The notes: a model not told the origin generated them from the sequence alone. A DNA stretch of 64,000 nucleotides from Sphingomonas aurea (GCF_030678875.1 NZ_JAUUDS010000006.1:124001-188000), one strand, 5' to 3'. Shown: positions 1 to 9,863, numbered from the stretch's first letter. Numbers and translations: made by a program.

Positions 1-2
1 TG

Positions 3-260
3 TTCCTCGACGACATCAACGATTCGGGGCGGACGATCACCCACCTGCGCACCGCGCTGACGGCGGCGGGTAGCGTAGCCGGCGCGGTGCGGTTCGCGAC
101 GCTGATCGACAATGTGTCGTCGGCCGAGCGGGTGGAATATCGCCACCGCACGATCGACCGGCGCGAGGTCAAGGACTGGTTCGTCTTCCCATGGGAGGCG
201 GTGGCGCCGGCAGCCTCGGTCGAGGCGGATGCGGCGGAGGTGCCCGAGCGGATCGGGTGA
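3..260 (+). CDS. Phosphoribosyltransferase, C-terminal part
   Basis: The window opens inside this gene and only the last 85 codons are visible. The fragment starts with the type I phosphoribosyltransferase PRPP loop (LDDINDSGRT), where two acidic residues and the following SGRT bind the pyrophosphate and ribose of PRPP. It ends in a KDWFVFPWE segment, common in bacterial purine (xanthine-guanine/hypoxanthine-type) phosphoribosyltransferases. It probably salvages a purine base to its nucleotide in the cytoplasm. The base cannot be read from this fragment, so a nucleotide-related PRTase in general is the safe call. A palindromic repeat follows the stop. Confidence 0.75.
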   Translation, partial: FLDDINDSGRTITHLRTALTAAGSVAGAVRFATLIDNVSSAERVEYRHRTIDRREVKDWFVFPWEAVAPAASVEADAAEVPERIG

Positions 261-286
261 CCTGCTGTCATCCGCGATCTCACAAT

Positions 287-382
287 CGTCATCCCCGCGC
301 AGGCGGGGATCCAGACGCGCTGACCTTTGGGCAAAAGGCGCTGCGTCAGCGGTTATGGATCCCCGCCTGCGCAGGGATGACG
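287..382. repeat. Palindromic repeat, family A copy 1
   Basis: Two 26-base arms at 287-312 and 357-382 are inverted complements with one mismatch. The core is CATCCCCGCGCAGGCGGGGATCC. Smaller inverted GCTGAC/GTCAGC blocks lie inside. The element sits between convergent genes and ends six bases before the nucleotidase stop codon, so it may also act as a terminator. Related copies are at 22609, 40963, 41087 and 47703. Confidence 0.85.
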
Positions 383-387
383 TCAGG

Positions 388-2061
388 TTAGGGGCGAGTC
401 ATCACCCGGATCCGGCCGACCGGCGGCGGGGTGACCGGCGGGCCGGCGGAGAGGTACGTAGCCATCGCCTCCACATCGACCGGACCGCCCGACACGTAGC
501 GGCCCACGGTCAGGCTCGAGAACCCGTCGCCGCCGAACGCCAGGAAATCGCTCAGCACCACGCGGTAGGTGGCGCGATCGTCGAGCGGAGCGGTGCCGAC
601 CTTCGCGTCGGTGATTCGCGACCCCGCCGGCTTCGCGGCGTCATAGGCATAGGTCATGCCCGCGACGCTGAGCAGGATCTTGCGGTCGAGCTGCTGCTCC
701 AGCACCGCGCGCAGCTCCGCACCGGTATAGGCGCGTACGGTCAGCGTATTGCCGAACGGCTGGACCGCGTAGAGGTCGCCGTACGTCACCGATCCATCTG
801 CCTTGGGGGTCAGCGCGCCGCGGATGCCGAAGGGGTTCATGAACGCGACCTGCGCGCCCTGCCCCTTGCCCGCGGCGAGTTCGGCGTCGGCGATCAGGTT
901 GCCGAAGCGGGTTTCGGTCATGCCGGCGCCCTCCTTGGGGCGGGGCAACGACTCGGTCAGGCGCCCGGAGGGGCGGGCGGCGAGGGGCGCGGAGGCGGCG
1001 GCGTAACGGGCAACGAGCTTCGCCACGCGCGGCTCGCCGACGACCCCCTGGTTGCGGACCGTGACGTTGCGCGCGCTCTTGGCGACGACGCGGTGGGTAG
1101 CGGGGTCGATCGCCAGCACCGCGTCGGTCACCAGCGTGCCGTACTTGCCGGCACTGGTCAGGAGGAACGGCTTGCCCGGCGCGTAGGCGGCATAGTCACA
1201 GATGTACGAGCGATGGGTGTGGCCCGAGACGATCAGGTCGACGCGGGGGTCGAGCCGGTCGAGGATCGGGCGGATCGCCCCCGACAGCCCGCGGCAGTCG
1301 TTCGGCCCCGCCTCCTGCGCGCCGCCCTCGTGGATCAGCACCACGATCGCGTCGGCGCCGGCAGCCTTCAGCTTCGCGGCCTCCGCATTGGCGATGTCGG
1401 CCTCGTCGGCGAAGCGGATGCCGGGGATGCCGGCGGGGCTGACCAGGGTCTGGGTGGTGCGCGTGGTCAGGCCGATGAAACCGATCGTCACCGTCCGGCC
1501 ACCCTCCGTGAAGCGGCGCAGGGCGGTGGCAGGGAGCAGGCTCTGCCCCGCGGCGGTGATGGTGTTGCCGGCGAGATAGGTGAAGCCGGCGCCGGCGAAC
1601 GGCTCGAGCGTGCACGGCTTCGCGGTGCTGGTGCCGACCGCGACCGCCGCACACCCGCCGCGCTGGAGGCGGAGCAGCTCCTCGGCACCGCGATCGAACT
1701 CGTGGTTGCCGGCGGCGTTCAGGTCGACACCGATCAGGTTCATCGCCGCGACGGTCGGCTCGTCGAGAAAGATCGAGGACATCAGCGGGCTGGCGCCGGT
1801 CATGTCGCCGGCCGAGACGGTGATCGAGTGGCGCGCCTCTTTACGCAGCCCGCCGATCGTCGCCGCCAGCCACGCCGCGCCGCCGGCGGGCACTGCGTCG
1901 ATGTCGATGCCCGGCGGCTCCAGATTGCCGTGGAAGTCGTTGAAGGCGAGGACGTGGACCTCGATCGGCCCCTTGCCTGATGCGGCGCCGTCCACGCGCG
2001 GCGTGCGCGCGGCGCAGCCCGCCAGCAGCGCGACGGCGAGCGCCAGGCCAAGGGCACGCAT
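388..2061 (-). CDS. 5'-nucleotidase / UshA-family metallophosphatase lipoprotein
   Basis: This 557-residue protein has a lipoprotein signal (LLAGC, lipobox Cys16) and should be anchored in the periplasm. Metallophosphoesterase motifs follow in order: NDFHGN at residue 41, GNHEFDRG at 118 and SGHTHRS near 280. These are the dimetal ligands of the UshA/5'-nucleotidase family. The C-terminal half has the usual substrate-binding domain (TRFGNLIADAE, MNPFGIRG). It should dephosphorylate extracellular nucleotides to nucleosides, perhaps also 2',3'-cyclic forms. Its ATG overlaps the murA stop by one base, so it is the second gene of a murA operon. The family is secure; the exact substrate is inferred. 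Confidence 0.9.
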   Translation of the reverse strand: MRALGLALAVALLAGCAARTPRVDGAASGKGPIEVHVLAFNDFHGNLEPPGIDIDAVPAGGAAWLAATIGGLRKEARHSITVSAGDMTGASPLMSSIFLDEPTVAAMNLIGVDLNAAGNHEFDRGAEELLRLQRGGCAAVAVGTSTAKPCTLEPFAGAGFTYLAGNTITAAGQSLLPATALRRFTEGGRTVTIGFIGLTTRTTQTLVSPAGIPGIRFADEADIANAEAAKLKAAGADAIVVLIHEGGAQEAGPNDCRGLSGAIRPILDRLDPRVDLIVSGHTHRSYICDYAAYAPGKPFLLTSAGKYGTLVTDAVLAIDPATHRVVAKSARNVTVRNQGVVGEPRVAKLVARYAAASAPLAARPSGRLTESLPRPKEGAGMTETRFGNLIADAELAAGKGQGAQVAFMNPFGIRGALTPKADGSVTYGDLYAVQPFGNTLTVRAYTGAELRAVLEQQLDRKILLSVAGMTYAYDAAKPAGSRITDAKVGTAPLDDRATYRVVLSDFLAFGGDGFSSLTVGRYVSGGPVDVEAMATYLSAGPPVTPPPVGRIRVMTRP

Positions 2062-3344
2062 CAGCCGTCGCCGATCCGCTCGATATCCGCACCCACCGCC
2101 GACAGCTTCTCCTCCAGCCGCTCATAGCCCCGGTCGAGATGGTAGACGCGGCTGACCTGCGTCTCGCCCTCTGCCGCCAGCCCCGCCAGGATCAGGCTCA
2201 TCGAAGCGCGCAGGTCGGTCGCCATCACCGGTGCGCCGACCAGCCGGTCGACCCCCTTCACCACCGCGGTGCGGCCCGACACGGTGATGTCAGCCCCCAT
2301 CCGCGCCAGTTCGGGGACGTGCATGTAGCGGTTCTCGAAGATCGTCTCGGTCAGGACGCTGGTGCCGTCCGCCTTGCAGAGCATCGCCATGAACTGCGCC
2401 TGCATATCGGTGGCAAAGCCCGGGAAGGGCGCGGTGGTCAGCGTCAGCGGCCCGACCGGCCCGGTGGCGGCGACGCGAACGCTATCCTTACTGGGCTCGA
2501 CCGTCACGCCCGCCTCGGTCAGGGCGGCGAGGGTCGCGCCCATGTCGTCGGCCGCGACGCCGGTCAGGGTCAGGTCGCCGCCGGTAATCGCCGCAGCGCA
2601 GGCATAGCTGCCCGCCTCGATCCGATCGGGCATCACCGCATAGGTCGCGCCATGGAGGCGGTCGACGCCCTCGATCTCCAGCGTCTCGGTGCCGATACCG
2701 TCGATCCGCGCACCCATCGCGACGAGACAGCGGCACAGGTCGACGATCTCGGGCTCGCGCGCCGCATTCTCGATGCGGCTGCTACCCTTGGCCAGCGCGG
2801 CGGCCATGACGACGTTCTCGGTCGCGCCGACCGACACGACCGGAAAGCGATAGCGGCCGCCGGACAGCCGCCCGCCGGGGGCGGAGGCGCGGACATAGCC
2901 CGCCGCCATCTCCAGCTCGGCGCCGATCGCCTCCAGCGCCTTCAGGTGGAGGTCGATCGGGCGGTTGCCGATCGCGCAGCCGCCGGGCAGCGATACCCGC
3001 GCCTCGCCGGCCCGCGCCAGCACCGGGCCGAGCACCAGGATCGACGCGCGCATCTTGCGGACGATGTCATAGGGCGCCTCGGTACTGGTCAGCTTGCCGG
3101 CACGGATCGTCATGACCCGGCCGAAATCCTGCGGGCTGGTCCCTTCGATCCGGGTCGAGGCACCGAGCTGGTTCAGCAGGTGGCCGAAGCCGTCGACGTC
3201 CGCCAGCCGCGGCAGATTGCGCAGCGTCAGGGGTTCGTCGGTCAGCAGCGCACATGGCATCAGGGTGAGCGCGGCGTTCTTCGCGCCGGAGATGGGCAGG
3301 CGGCCGGACAGGCGGTTACCGCCGCGGATGATGATGCGATCCAT
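2061..3344 (-). CDS. murA: UDP-N-acetylglucosamine 1-carboxyvinyltransferase
   Basis: MurA transfers enolpyruvate from PEP to UDP-GlcNAc, the first committed step of peptidoglycan synthesis in the cytoplasm. The protein is 427 residues, normal for the family. It begins [14 protein letters not shown] and carries SGAKNAAL, with the catalytic lysine region, near residue 20. The active-site loop [13 protein letters not shown] contains Cys123, the residue attacked by fosfomycin. The frame stays open 29 codons upstream, but the conserved N-terminus fixes the start at 3344. The nucleotidase follows with a one-base overlap. Confidence 0.97.
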   Translation of the reverse strand: MDRIIIRGGNRLSGRLPISGAKNAALTLMPCALLTDEPLTLRNLPRLADVDGFGHLLNQLGASTRIEGTSPQDFGRVMTIRAGKLTSTEAPYDIVRKMRASILVLGPVLARAGEARVSLPGGCAIGNRPIDLHLKALEAIGAELEMAAGYVRASAPGGRLSGGRYRFPVVSVGATENVVMAAALAKGSSRIENAAREPEIVDLCRCLVAMGARIDGIGTETLEIEGVDRLHGATYAVMPDRIEAGSYACAAAITGGDLTLTGVAADDMGATLAALTEAGVTVEPSKDSVRVAATGPVGPLTLTTAPFPGFATDMQAQFMAMLCKADGTSVLTETIFENRYMHVPELARMGADITVSGRTAVVKGVDRLVGAPVMATDLRASMSLILAGLAAEGETQVSRVYHLDRGYERLEEKLSAVGADIERIGDG

Positions 3345-3461
3345 GCCCACGATCCCTATCGCCTGCCGCGCGGGGCGCAAGCGTGTCGGGGCGCCGATGA
3401 TCGCTGCCTGGAGACTCCCCTCCCTGGACAAGGAAGGGGAAAAGAAGGAGCCTTTAGGGGC

Positions 3462-3800
3462 CTACGCCTTCTCCAGCGTGCATTGCAGGGGATGCTGGTT
3501 CTGGCGGGCGAAGTCGGTGACCTGGCCGACCTTGGTCTCGGCAACCTCGTAGGAGAAGACGCCGCAGACGCCGACGCCGCGCTGGTGGACGTGGAGCATC
3601 ACCCGCGTCGCCTCTTCCATGTCCATCCGGAAGAAGCGCTGCAGGCAGAGGACGACGAACTCCATCGGGGTATAATCGTCGTTCAGCATCAACACGCGGT
3701 AGGGCGTGGGCTGTTTGGTGCGGGTGCGCGTCTTGGTCGCCAGGCCGGCACCGGTGCCGCCATTCTCGTCGCTGCCGTCGCCGTCGCGGCGTTCGGCCAT
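3462..3800 (-). CDS. clpS: ATP-dependent Clp protease adaptor ClpS
   Basis: This 112-residue adaptor delivers N-degron substrates to ClpAP. The conserved core [17 protein letters not shown], the [21 protein letters not shown] segment and the C-terminal [10 protein letters not shown] are diagnostic. The NDD region and the following Met/Val form the pocket for destabilising N-terminal residues. The first 30 residues are a disordered, charged leader. An in-frame ATG at 3821 would add seven residues; neither start has a strong ribosome site. The clpA partner is not nearby. The gene lies downstream of phasin on the same strand but is separated from it by a strong hairpin. Confidence 0.96.
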   Translation of the reverse strand: MAERRDGDGSDENGGTGAGLATKTRTRTKQPTPYRVLMLNDDYTPMEFVVLCLQRFFRMDMEEATRVMLHVHQRGVGVCGVFSYEVAETKVGQVTDFARQNQHPLQCTLEKA

Positions 3801-3892
3801 GGTGATCGCTCGCTTGTGCATGGATCGCCGAAATATGGCATCGGGCGGGTGCCGGGCAAGACCCCGGCGTGAAGTTTGATCCACCGGAGGCG

Positions 3893-3985
3893 GATACGAC
3901 ACCGCCCTCCACCCGGAATGCGAGTGGAAGGCGGTATGGTGTCCCCTTCCACCATCGTGCCGGGACGAGCCCGACGTGATGGTGA
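3893..3985. repeat. Imperfect inverted repeats upstream of clpS
   Basis: Two imperfect hairpins lie next to each other. The first pairs ACACCGCC near 3900 with GGCGGT near 3932. The second pairs CCATCGTGCCGGG near 3951 with CCCGACGTGATGG near 3970. The second resembles the palindrome at 11279-11306. They occupy the spacer between the phasin terminator and clpS. I see no clear promoter there. Confidence 0.5.
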
Positions 3986-3994
3986 GGAAATCTG

Positions 3995-4018
3995 GCGGGG
4001 CGGCCGGGGCCGCCCCGC
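3995..4018 (-). terminator. Hairpin terminator after phasin
   Basis: A perfect 10-bp stem, GCGGGGCGGC paired with GCCGCCCCGC around a four-base loop, lies eight bases beyond the phasin stop. A short T run follows on the minus strand. It probably ends the phaC-phasin transcript before clpS. Confidence 0.7.
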
Positions 4019-4026
4019 GGGTCCGC

Positions 4027-4968
4027 TTACGCGGCGACTTTGATCTTCTCGGCCGCGACGGCGACGCGGTTCGAGATCGGCTGCGCGACCTCACCGGCCA
4101 GCTTCAGCGAAGCCTCGGTGCCGCGCGACGTCTGGGCGACCAGCGCGTCGAAGCTCGAGCGGACATAGTCGGCCTGGAACTTCAGCAGCTCGGTCGGCGA
4201 CTTGATCGTGGCGAGGGTGCGGAGTGCCTGGCTGGCCTCCTCGAACGACGACTTCATGTACGCCGCGGCGTCCTGGCCCATCGACTCGAAGCCCTTGGCG
4301 GCGATCTTCGACGACTCGACGACGGCCTCGACATTGCCCTTGCCGAACTCGGTGATCTCCTGGAAGAAACGCGCGCCCTTCTCGACCGCACCCTTGGCGC
4401 GCTCATTGGCCTCGGCGAAAGCGGCCTGGCTCTTTTCGGTCACGTTCTGAACGGTATCCATGATCGTCTTCTCCTGTTGGGTGGTGGGGGCGGCCGCGGC
4501 TTCGGTCTGGACGACCGCCTCCTGAACGGCAGTGGTGATGGTGTCGGTGACGGTTTCGACCTGCGCGACCGTCTGCTCGGCGACCTGATCGACCTGGTCG
4601 GTGGCGGCGGTGACCGCCTGCTCCGTAGCCTCGATCACCGGCTGGGTCGTTTCCACGACCTGATCGGCCACCGCCGCTACTGGTTCCGGGACGACTGGTG
4701 CCGGATCGATCGCAGCCGGGGCGCTCTCTGCGACTGGCTTCGGCTTGGGCGCGGGCTTGGCGCGCACCACCGGCTTCAGCGTCGGCTTGACCGTCGCGGC
4801 GAGCGCAGGCGGAATCGAAGCCTGGATCGGGGTCGGCAGATCGATCGCGGGAGCCGCCTCCTCGACGGCAGGCGTCAGATCGGCGAGCGGCGCAACGATG
4901 CCGGGGATCTCGGCGATCCCGGCGGGCGGCAGCCTGCGTCCCGAACGCTTGTTACCCGATGCGGACAT
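4027..4968 (-). CDS. phaP: Phasin with long N-terminal extension
   Basis: Phasins coat polyhydroxyalkanoate granules. The C-terminal 144 residues (from [15 protein letters not shown]) are the conserved phasin core: an amphipathic helical stretch with [19 protein letters not shown] and the [15 protein letters not shown] segment. Ahead of it are about 169 residues rich in Ala, Pro, Val and Thr, with repeated Pro-Ala-Lys and Gln-Val patterns, probably disordered. Two starts look usable: ATG 4968, preceded by AGGGAG, and internal ATG 4461, preceded by AGGAG. The gene may therefore make a long and a short phasin. It follows phaC on the same strand. Confidence 0.93.
   Translation of the reverse strand: MSASGNKRSGRRLPPAGIAEIPGIVAPLADLTPAVEEAAPAIDLPTPIQASIPPALAATVKPTLKPVVRAKPAPKPKPVAESAPAAIDPAPVVPEPVAAVADQVVETTQPVIEATEQAVTAATDQVDQVAEQTVAQVETVTDTITTAVQEAVVQTEAAAAPTTQQEKTIMDTVQNVTEKSQAAFAEANERAKGAVEKGARFFQEITEFGKGNVEAVVESSKIAAKGFESMGQDAAAYMKSSFEEASQALRTLATIKSPTELLKFQADYVRSSFDALVAQTSRGTEASLKLAGEVAQPISNRVAVAAEKIKVAA
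4459..4475 (-). promoter_or_regulatory. Internal ribosome binding site and start in phasin gene
   Basis: AGGAG (minus strand, bases 4475-4471) stands nine bases before an in-frame ATG at 4461. Translation from here gives exactly the 144-residue phasin core without the Pro/Ala-rich extension. Confidence 0.6.
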
Positions 4969-5052
4969 GCATCCATCTCCCTTACTCTGCTGCGACGCAA
5001 CATAGAGCAGGAATCGGCCGCATTCAAGTATTTTGTGCGGTGCAGCAATAAC

Positions 5053-6801
5053 TCAGCGTATTCGGACATATTCGCCGGGCGCGGGCGCCAGCGCGGGCAG
5101 CGAACCCTTACCCGGCACCCGCGCGCCGGCCACTTTGACGCTGCTATCATCCAGCGATGTCAGCCACTTGCGCCAGTCCGGCCACCAACTTCCCTTGGTC
5201 TCGGTTGCGCCCGCGACGAAATCGGCAAGCGATGCTGCCCCATCCTCGTTGGTCCAATACTGGTATTTTCCGGCGGCCGGCGGATTGACGACGCCGGCGA
5301 TATGCCCCGATCCGGCGAGCACGAATCGCAGCGGCCCGGCGAAGTGATCGGTCAGCTTCCACACGCTTTCCGCAGGCGCGATATGATCCTCCCGCCCCGC
5401 CTGAACATAGCTGGGCGTGGTCACGGTGCCGAGGTCGAGCGGCGTGCCGTCGACGCTGAGCGCGCCCGGCTTCACCAGCAGATTGTCGCGGTAGAGGTCG
5501 GTCAGGTAGGACAGGTGCCATTTCGACGGCAGGTTGGTGGTGTCGCCGTTCCAGTGGAGCAGATCGAACGGCGCATAATCCTTGCCGAGCAGATAGTTGT
5601 TGGTGACATAGTTCCAGATCAGGTCGCGCCCGCGCAGCAGGTTGAAGGTCGCGGCCATGTAGCGCCCGTCCAGAAACCCCTCCGGCGAGAGGTTGGCGAG
5701 CATCTTCAGCTGCTCGTCGTCGACGAAATGGGTCAGGTCGCCGGCATCGGCGAAATCGACCTGCGCGGTGAAGAAGGTCGCGCTCGCCACCTTGTTCGCC
5801 TGCCCGCGCGCGGTGAGCAGCGCCAGCGTTGCCGCCAGCGTCGTGCCCGCCACGCAATAGCCGATGGCATGGACCGACGGCATGCCGAGCAGTTCGCGGA
5901 TCGTGTCGACCGCATCGACCTGGGCGCGGACATAATCGTCCCACGCCACGTCCTTCATGCCGGCATCGGCCGACTTCCACGACACCATGAAGACGGTCAG
6001 CCCTTGGTCGACCGCCCAGCGGATGAAGCTCTTCTCCGGCGTCAGGTCGAGGATGTAGAAGCGGTTGATCCAGGGCGGGAAGATGACCAGCGGCGTGCCC
6101 GCGACCTGCTTCGTGGTCGGGGCGTACTGGATCAGTTCGTAAAGGGGGGTGCGCTTCACCACCTGTCCCGGCGCGGTCGCCAGGTTGCGCCCGACTTCGA
6201 ACGCGGTGCCGTCGGTATGGGTCAGCTGGCCGCGACCGATATCGGCCATCATGTGCTGGAGCCCCTTCAGCAGGTTCTCGCCGCGCGTCTCGATCGTCCG
6301 CTCGATCACCTCGGGGTTGGTCAGCGCGAAGTTGGACGGGCTCATCGCGTCGACGAACGCCTGCGTGGCGAAGCGCAGCTGCTCCTTCTGCTTGGGCGCG
6401 ACGCCCTCGACCGCGTCGACGCCGCGCAGCAGATGGTCGGCGATGGTCAGGTAGCTCTGGCGGACTAGGTCGAACGCCGGCTCGCGCCAGGCATCACCCT
6501 TGAACCGCTTGTCGACCGGGGCGGCCGGCGTGCCCGGCTGGTCGCCCGGGGTCAGGATGCGCTGCCACAGCGTCAGGCTGTCGCTCCAGAAATCGTGGAG
6601 GCGACCGAGCGTCGCGGGATCGTTGACGCCGGGCACGGTCGGCAGCGCGGCGAGGCCCTGCTCCATCATCATCTGCTGCGCGCGGCCCACCACCCAGGTC
6701 CAGTGCTGGATCTCCTCCAGCGTCGGCAGGGCGCCGGTGCCGGAGGTACCGGGATCAGGCGCATCGGTCGCGGGCGAGTGCGGGTCGCGCGGGGCTGCCA
6801 T
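5053..6801 (-). CDS. phaC: Class I polyhydroxyalkanoate synthase
   Basis: PhaC polymerises (R)-3-hydroxyacyl-CoA into PHA on the granule surface. At 582 residues it has normal class I length. The lipase-like box is GYCVAGTT with nucleophile Cys316. The catalytic Asp lies in REDHIAP and the His in GSGHIAGVVNPP. PPWINRFYILDL and the C-terminal WWPDWRKWL are family signatures. ATG 6801 is chosen because AGGAGA precedes it; the open frame continues 43 codons upstream without conserved sequence. Phasin follows in the same direction. A 3-hydroxybutyryl-CoA dehydrogenase occurs at 33.7 kb, but phaA and phaB are not in the window. Confidence 0.96.
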   Translation of the reverse strand: MAAPRDPHSPATDAPDPGTSGTGALPTLEEIQHWTWVVGRAQQMMMEQGLAALPTVPGVNDPATLGRLHDFWSDSLTLWQRILTPGDQPGTPAAPVDKRFKGDAWREPAFDLVRQSYLTIADHLLRGVDAVEGVAPKQKEQLRFATQAFVDAMSPSNFALTNPEVIERTIETRGENLLKGLQHMMADIGRGQLTHTDGTAFEVGRNLATAPGQVVKRTPLYELIQYAPTTKQVAGTPLVIFPPWINRFYILDLTPEKSFIRWAVDQGLTVFMVSWKSADAGMKDVAWDDYVRAQVDAVDTIRELLGMPSVHAIGYCVAGTTLAATLALLTARGQANKVASATFFTAQVDFADAGDLTHFVDDEQLKMLANLSPEGFLDGRYMAATFNLLRGRDLIWNYVTNNYLLGKDYAPFDLLHWNGDTTNLPSKWHLSYLTDLYRDNLLVKPGALSVDGTPLDLGTVTTPSYVQAGREDHIAPAESVWKLTDHFAGPLRFVLAGSGHIAGVVNPPAAGKYQYWTNEDGAASLADFVAGATETKGSWWPDWRKWLTSLDDSSVKVAGARVPGKGSLPALAPAPGEYVRIR

Positions 6802-6966
6802 GACGTCTCTCCTGTCGAAAGCGTCGTGTAGCCCGCGCGTGCGGTCTTCGGAAGCGGCATTCGGGCCCGTTACGGCCATCAGAACGGACGTGGGCGGATA
6901 GTGATGCAGAAACGCATCACGAAGCGACATTTTCTATTAAATCAGACAAAACGGCACCAAACCAAC

Positions 6967-6997
6967 TTGACACCAACCTTTTAGCATACGGTATACT
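6967..6997 (+). promoter_or_regulatory. Likely sigma-70 promoter of the TonB receptor
   Basis: A perfect -35 box TTGACA at 6967-6972 is followed after 19 bases by TATACT at 6992-6997. This lies in an AT-rich pocket 48 bases before the receptor ATG. The spacer is slightly long; GTATAC one base upstream would give 18. Confidence 0.6.
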
Positions 6998-7044
6998 CTG
7001 CGTAATTGCTGACGAGAATTCAGCGGCTAAGTGGGGAGGTTGAG

Positions 7045-9822
7045 ATGATACGGAGCATGTTCCTGACTTCGGGAGCGATGACGGCCTTGATCGCGGGATC
7101 GGCCGCCCAGGCCCAGACGTCGCAGGCGTCATCCGTCGCACGCAACGCCAGTGCGGACGCGGAGGCGACCAGCACATCTGAGCAGGACATCCTCGTCGTC
7201 GGCCTGCGCAAGAGCGTCAAGGAAGCGGTCGAGCGCAAGCGCAAGTCCAAGCAGATCGTCGACTCGGTCGTCGCCGAAGACGCCGGCAAGTTGCCCGACA
7301 ACAACGTGATCGAGGCATTGGCCCGCGTTACCGGCGTCCAGATCAGCCGCAGCCGCGGCGAGGGCAGCGGCCTTACGATCCGCGGCCTGTCTGACGTGCA
7401 GACAACGGTCAACGGCAACAACGCCAACCAGGGCGAGGGCCGCTCGATCAATCTGGCCGATGTTCCCGCCGAGCTCATCAAGGCGATCGACGTGTACAAG
7501 ACACGTTCGCCCGATCAGGTCGAGGGCGGCGTCGGTGGCAGCGTCAACATCGAACTGCGCCGTCCGCTTGACCTGAAGGAGGGCCTGACGGTCGCCGGCA
7601 GCGTGCGCGGCGTGTACAGCGACAATCCCAAGAAGGTCAGCCCGTTCGCCAGCCTGCTGGTATCGAAGCGGATGGACACCAATATCGGCCAGATCGGCTT
7701 CCTGCTCAACGGATCCTTTCAGAAGAACTATTATCGCGAGACCTTCGTGAGTTCGGAGGGCATCGATAATTTCTGCTGCTCAGGTGACGCAAATTCACCA
7801 CTTGGTCTCTTGCCTGCCGCCTACAAGGACCTCGCATCGCCTTATCGCGTCAATTACGGCCTGGACCAGGGCCGGAACAAGAAGAAGGCACTGAGCGCGT
7901 CGGTGCAGTGGAAGCCGAACGACAACCTCGAATTCGTACTCGAGGGCAGCTACATCAATTCGCAGAACAACAACCAATATGATGGCCTGTATCTGGCGAT
8001 TCGCGAGGGTGTACTGTCGAACATCACGACGCTGCCGGACGGCAAGACCCTGGTTTCCGCGACCGTTGGGCCGCGCGCCGCGGGGCAACGACCCCCGGCC
8101 GGCTTTACGTCGCAAGCCTATGACTCCAACTCGGACTTCTACAGCACCAATTTCGAGACGACCTGGCGCAGCGGCATCGCCACCGTACATGCCTCTGCTC
8201 AGTATAGCTGGAGCAAGAACGACGCATTCAACGTCGAATTGCTGCCGATCGTCCCGGGCGCCACTACCGCGACCGTCGATCTCGTCTCGGACCGCTTCGC
8301 AGGCGGGGGGCCGTTCATCACCTTTCCGGGCGTCGACCTGACCAACATCAACAACTATATCGTCGATCGCTATCAGGATCGTCGCTACGCGAGCAAGAAC
8401 AAGGAGTTCTCTTCGCAGCTCGATATCGAGTTGGCGTTGAGCGACTCCGGCCTGCTCCGCCGGTTCAAAACCGGCGTGCGTTTTATGGATCGCCTTCCGA
8501 GCAACAGCTATGGCTACCGCGACGGTTATCCGCGTCAATCGGTCGTGGTGAACGGCGTGACCACTCGCGTCGGAACGCCGCTATCCGCCTTCCCGGGGGC
8601 CGACGCGGCGGGGCCGGTATCGGCGCTTGTTCCCGGTGCAGAGGCACTGTCCTGGGTTCACATTCCCGGCCGCGTCCTGATCGCGAATGTCACGGCAAAC
8701 CGCCAGTATATCGTGGCGAACGATCCAGCTAACGCCGCGCTTTGGTCGACAGATGAGCCGCCGAGTGATCGCGGGCAGGTGTACCGCGCCTCGGAGAACA
8801 GCTTCGCCTTCTATGGCCTTGTCGATTACGGGTTCAAGCTCGGCTTTCCGGTCGACGGTCAGATCGGCGCGCGCGTCATCAACACCTTCGGCTCGGCGAG
8901 CAGCACCAACTTCGCTTATGGACCTTTAACCGATAATCCGACGATTTCGGCCGGAAGGGGTCGCGCCAATTACGTCGACATCCTGCCGACCCTGACTGCC
9001 ACCATTCACTTTACCAATAAGTTCCAGCTGCGCCTCTCGCGGACAACGAACATCCAACGCGCAGATTTCTATAATCTTCGCCCATCGGCTATCATCGATC
9101 AGTTCCGTATCCCGACCTACGTCTATACGGGCAATCCGAAGATCAAGCCGAGCACGGCAATCAAGTATGACGCCAGCCTGGAATACTACTTGCCAGACGG
9201 TGTTATCTCATTGGCCGGCTTCATCAACAATCAGGACGGCCTTCTCTTCTATTACGACCGGCCGGCCAATCTTGCTGCCTACGGCATCAACGAAGACGGC
9301 TTCATTTCGTCGCTCTACAATGCAGGCAAGGGCAAGAATGTCGGCGTCGAGGCCAACCTGCAGACCTTCTTCCGCTTCCTGCCCGGCGTGCTGCGCAACT
9401 TCGGCATCGGCCTGAACGGCACCTGGATCCCGACTGCAACGCAGAAATACCCCTATGCGGATGAAGAAGACAATGACGTTCCCGGCGCGAACGACGTAAC
9501 CGGGCTGTCCAAATATACCGGCAATGCAACGCTGTTCTACGAGACTCCGTCGTTCAGCACCCGAGTGAGCTACAATTATCGCTCGCGTTTCCGCAACGAC
9601 GTGAACTATCGGAACCCGATCTATTCCAGCTTCACCCAGTCGACATCGCGACTGGATGCGGCGATCAACTACACGCCCGTAAAGTTCATTACCTTCTCGT
9701 TGGAGGGCACCAACCTGCTCCGCAACAACGACAAGGTCTATTACGGCATCGACAAGCTGCTGCCACAGGGCGGGCGCCTCCAGCCGCGCACCGTGCAGCT
9801 GAGCGCCCGCTTCCGCTACTGA
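7045..9822 (+). CDS. TonB-dependent outer membrane receptor
   Basis: This 925-residue outer-membrane receptor has a signal peptide (ending near AAQAQ) and a TonB box-like DILVVG segment. The plug domain carries DSVVAEDAGKLPDNNVIEAL and VTGVQISRSRGEGSGLTIRGL, the hallmark of the Xanthomonas/Caulobacter receptor class that often imports carbohydrates. The rest is a 22-strand-type barrel ending in aromatic RFRY. ATG 7045 is preceded by GGAGG. No transporter, hydrolase or regulator adjoins it, so the ligand is unknown. A promoter at 6967 and a hairpin at 9831 make it a single-gene unit. Confidence 0.95.
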   Translation: MIRSMFLTSGAMTALIAGSAAQAQTSQASSVARNASADAEATSTSEQDILVVGLRKSVKEAVERKRKSKQIVDSVVAEDAGKLPDNNVIEALARVTGVQISRSRGEGSGLTIRGLSDVQTTVNGNNANQGEGRSINLADVPAELIKAIDVYKTRSPDQVEGGVGGSVNIELRRPLDLKEGLTVAGSVRGVYSDNPKKVSPFASLLVSKRMDTNIGQIGFLLNGSFQKNYYRETFVSSEGIDNFCCSGDANSPLGLLPAAYKDLASPYRVNYGLDQGRNKKKALSASVQWKPNDNLEFVLEGSYINSQNNNQYDGLYLAIREGVLSNITTLPDGKTLVSATVGPRAAGQRPPAGFTSQAYDSNSDFYSTNFETTWRSGIATVHASAQYSWSKNDAFNVELLPIVPGATTATVDLVSDRFAGGGPFITFPGVDLTNINNYIVDRYQDRRYASKNKEFSSQLDIELALSDSGLLRRFKTGVRFMDRLPSNSYGYRDGYPRQSVVVNGVTTRVGTPLSAFPGADAAGPVSALVPGAEALSWVHIPGRVLIANVTANRQYIVANDPANAALWSTDEPPSDRGQVYRASENSFAFYGLVDYGFKLGFPVDGQIGARVINTFGSASSTNFAYGPLTDNPTISAGRGRANYVDILPTLTATIHFTNKFQLRLSRTTNIQRADFYNLRPSAIIDQFRIPTYVYTGNPKIKPSTAIKYDASLEYYLPDGVISLAGFINNQDGLLFYYDRPANLAAYGINEDGFISSLYNAGKGKNVGVEANLQTFFRFLPGVLRNFGIGLNGTWIPTATQKYPYADEEDNDVPGANDVTGLSKYTGNATLFYETPSFSTRVSYNYRSRFRNDVNYRNPIYSSFTQSTSRLDAAINYTPVKFITFSLEGTNLLRNNDKVYYGIDKLLPQGGRLQPRTVQLSARFRY

Positions 9823-9830
9823 TCGTCACC

Positions 9831-9863
9831 GGAGCGGCCGGCTCGTCAAGGGCTGGCCGCTCC
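9831..9863 (+). terminator. Hairpin after TonB receptor gene
   Basis: GGAGCGGCCGGC at 9831-9842 pairs with GCTGGCCGCTCC at 9852-9863, a 12-bp stem with one weak pair and a nine-base loop, eight bases after the stop codon. There is no T run, so this is a probable rather than certain terminator. Confidence 0.6.

Noticed and set aside
112..1980. Long + strand open frame opposite the nucleotidase
   Set aside because: It is antisense to a well-conserved gene, is Arg/Gly-rich with no domain, and arises from high GC at third codon positions.
3976..6468. 830-codon + strand frame opposite phasin and phaC
   Set aside because: It crosses two real genes and their spacer, has low-complexity composition, and no conserved motif.
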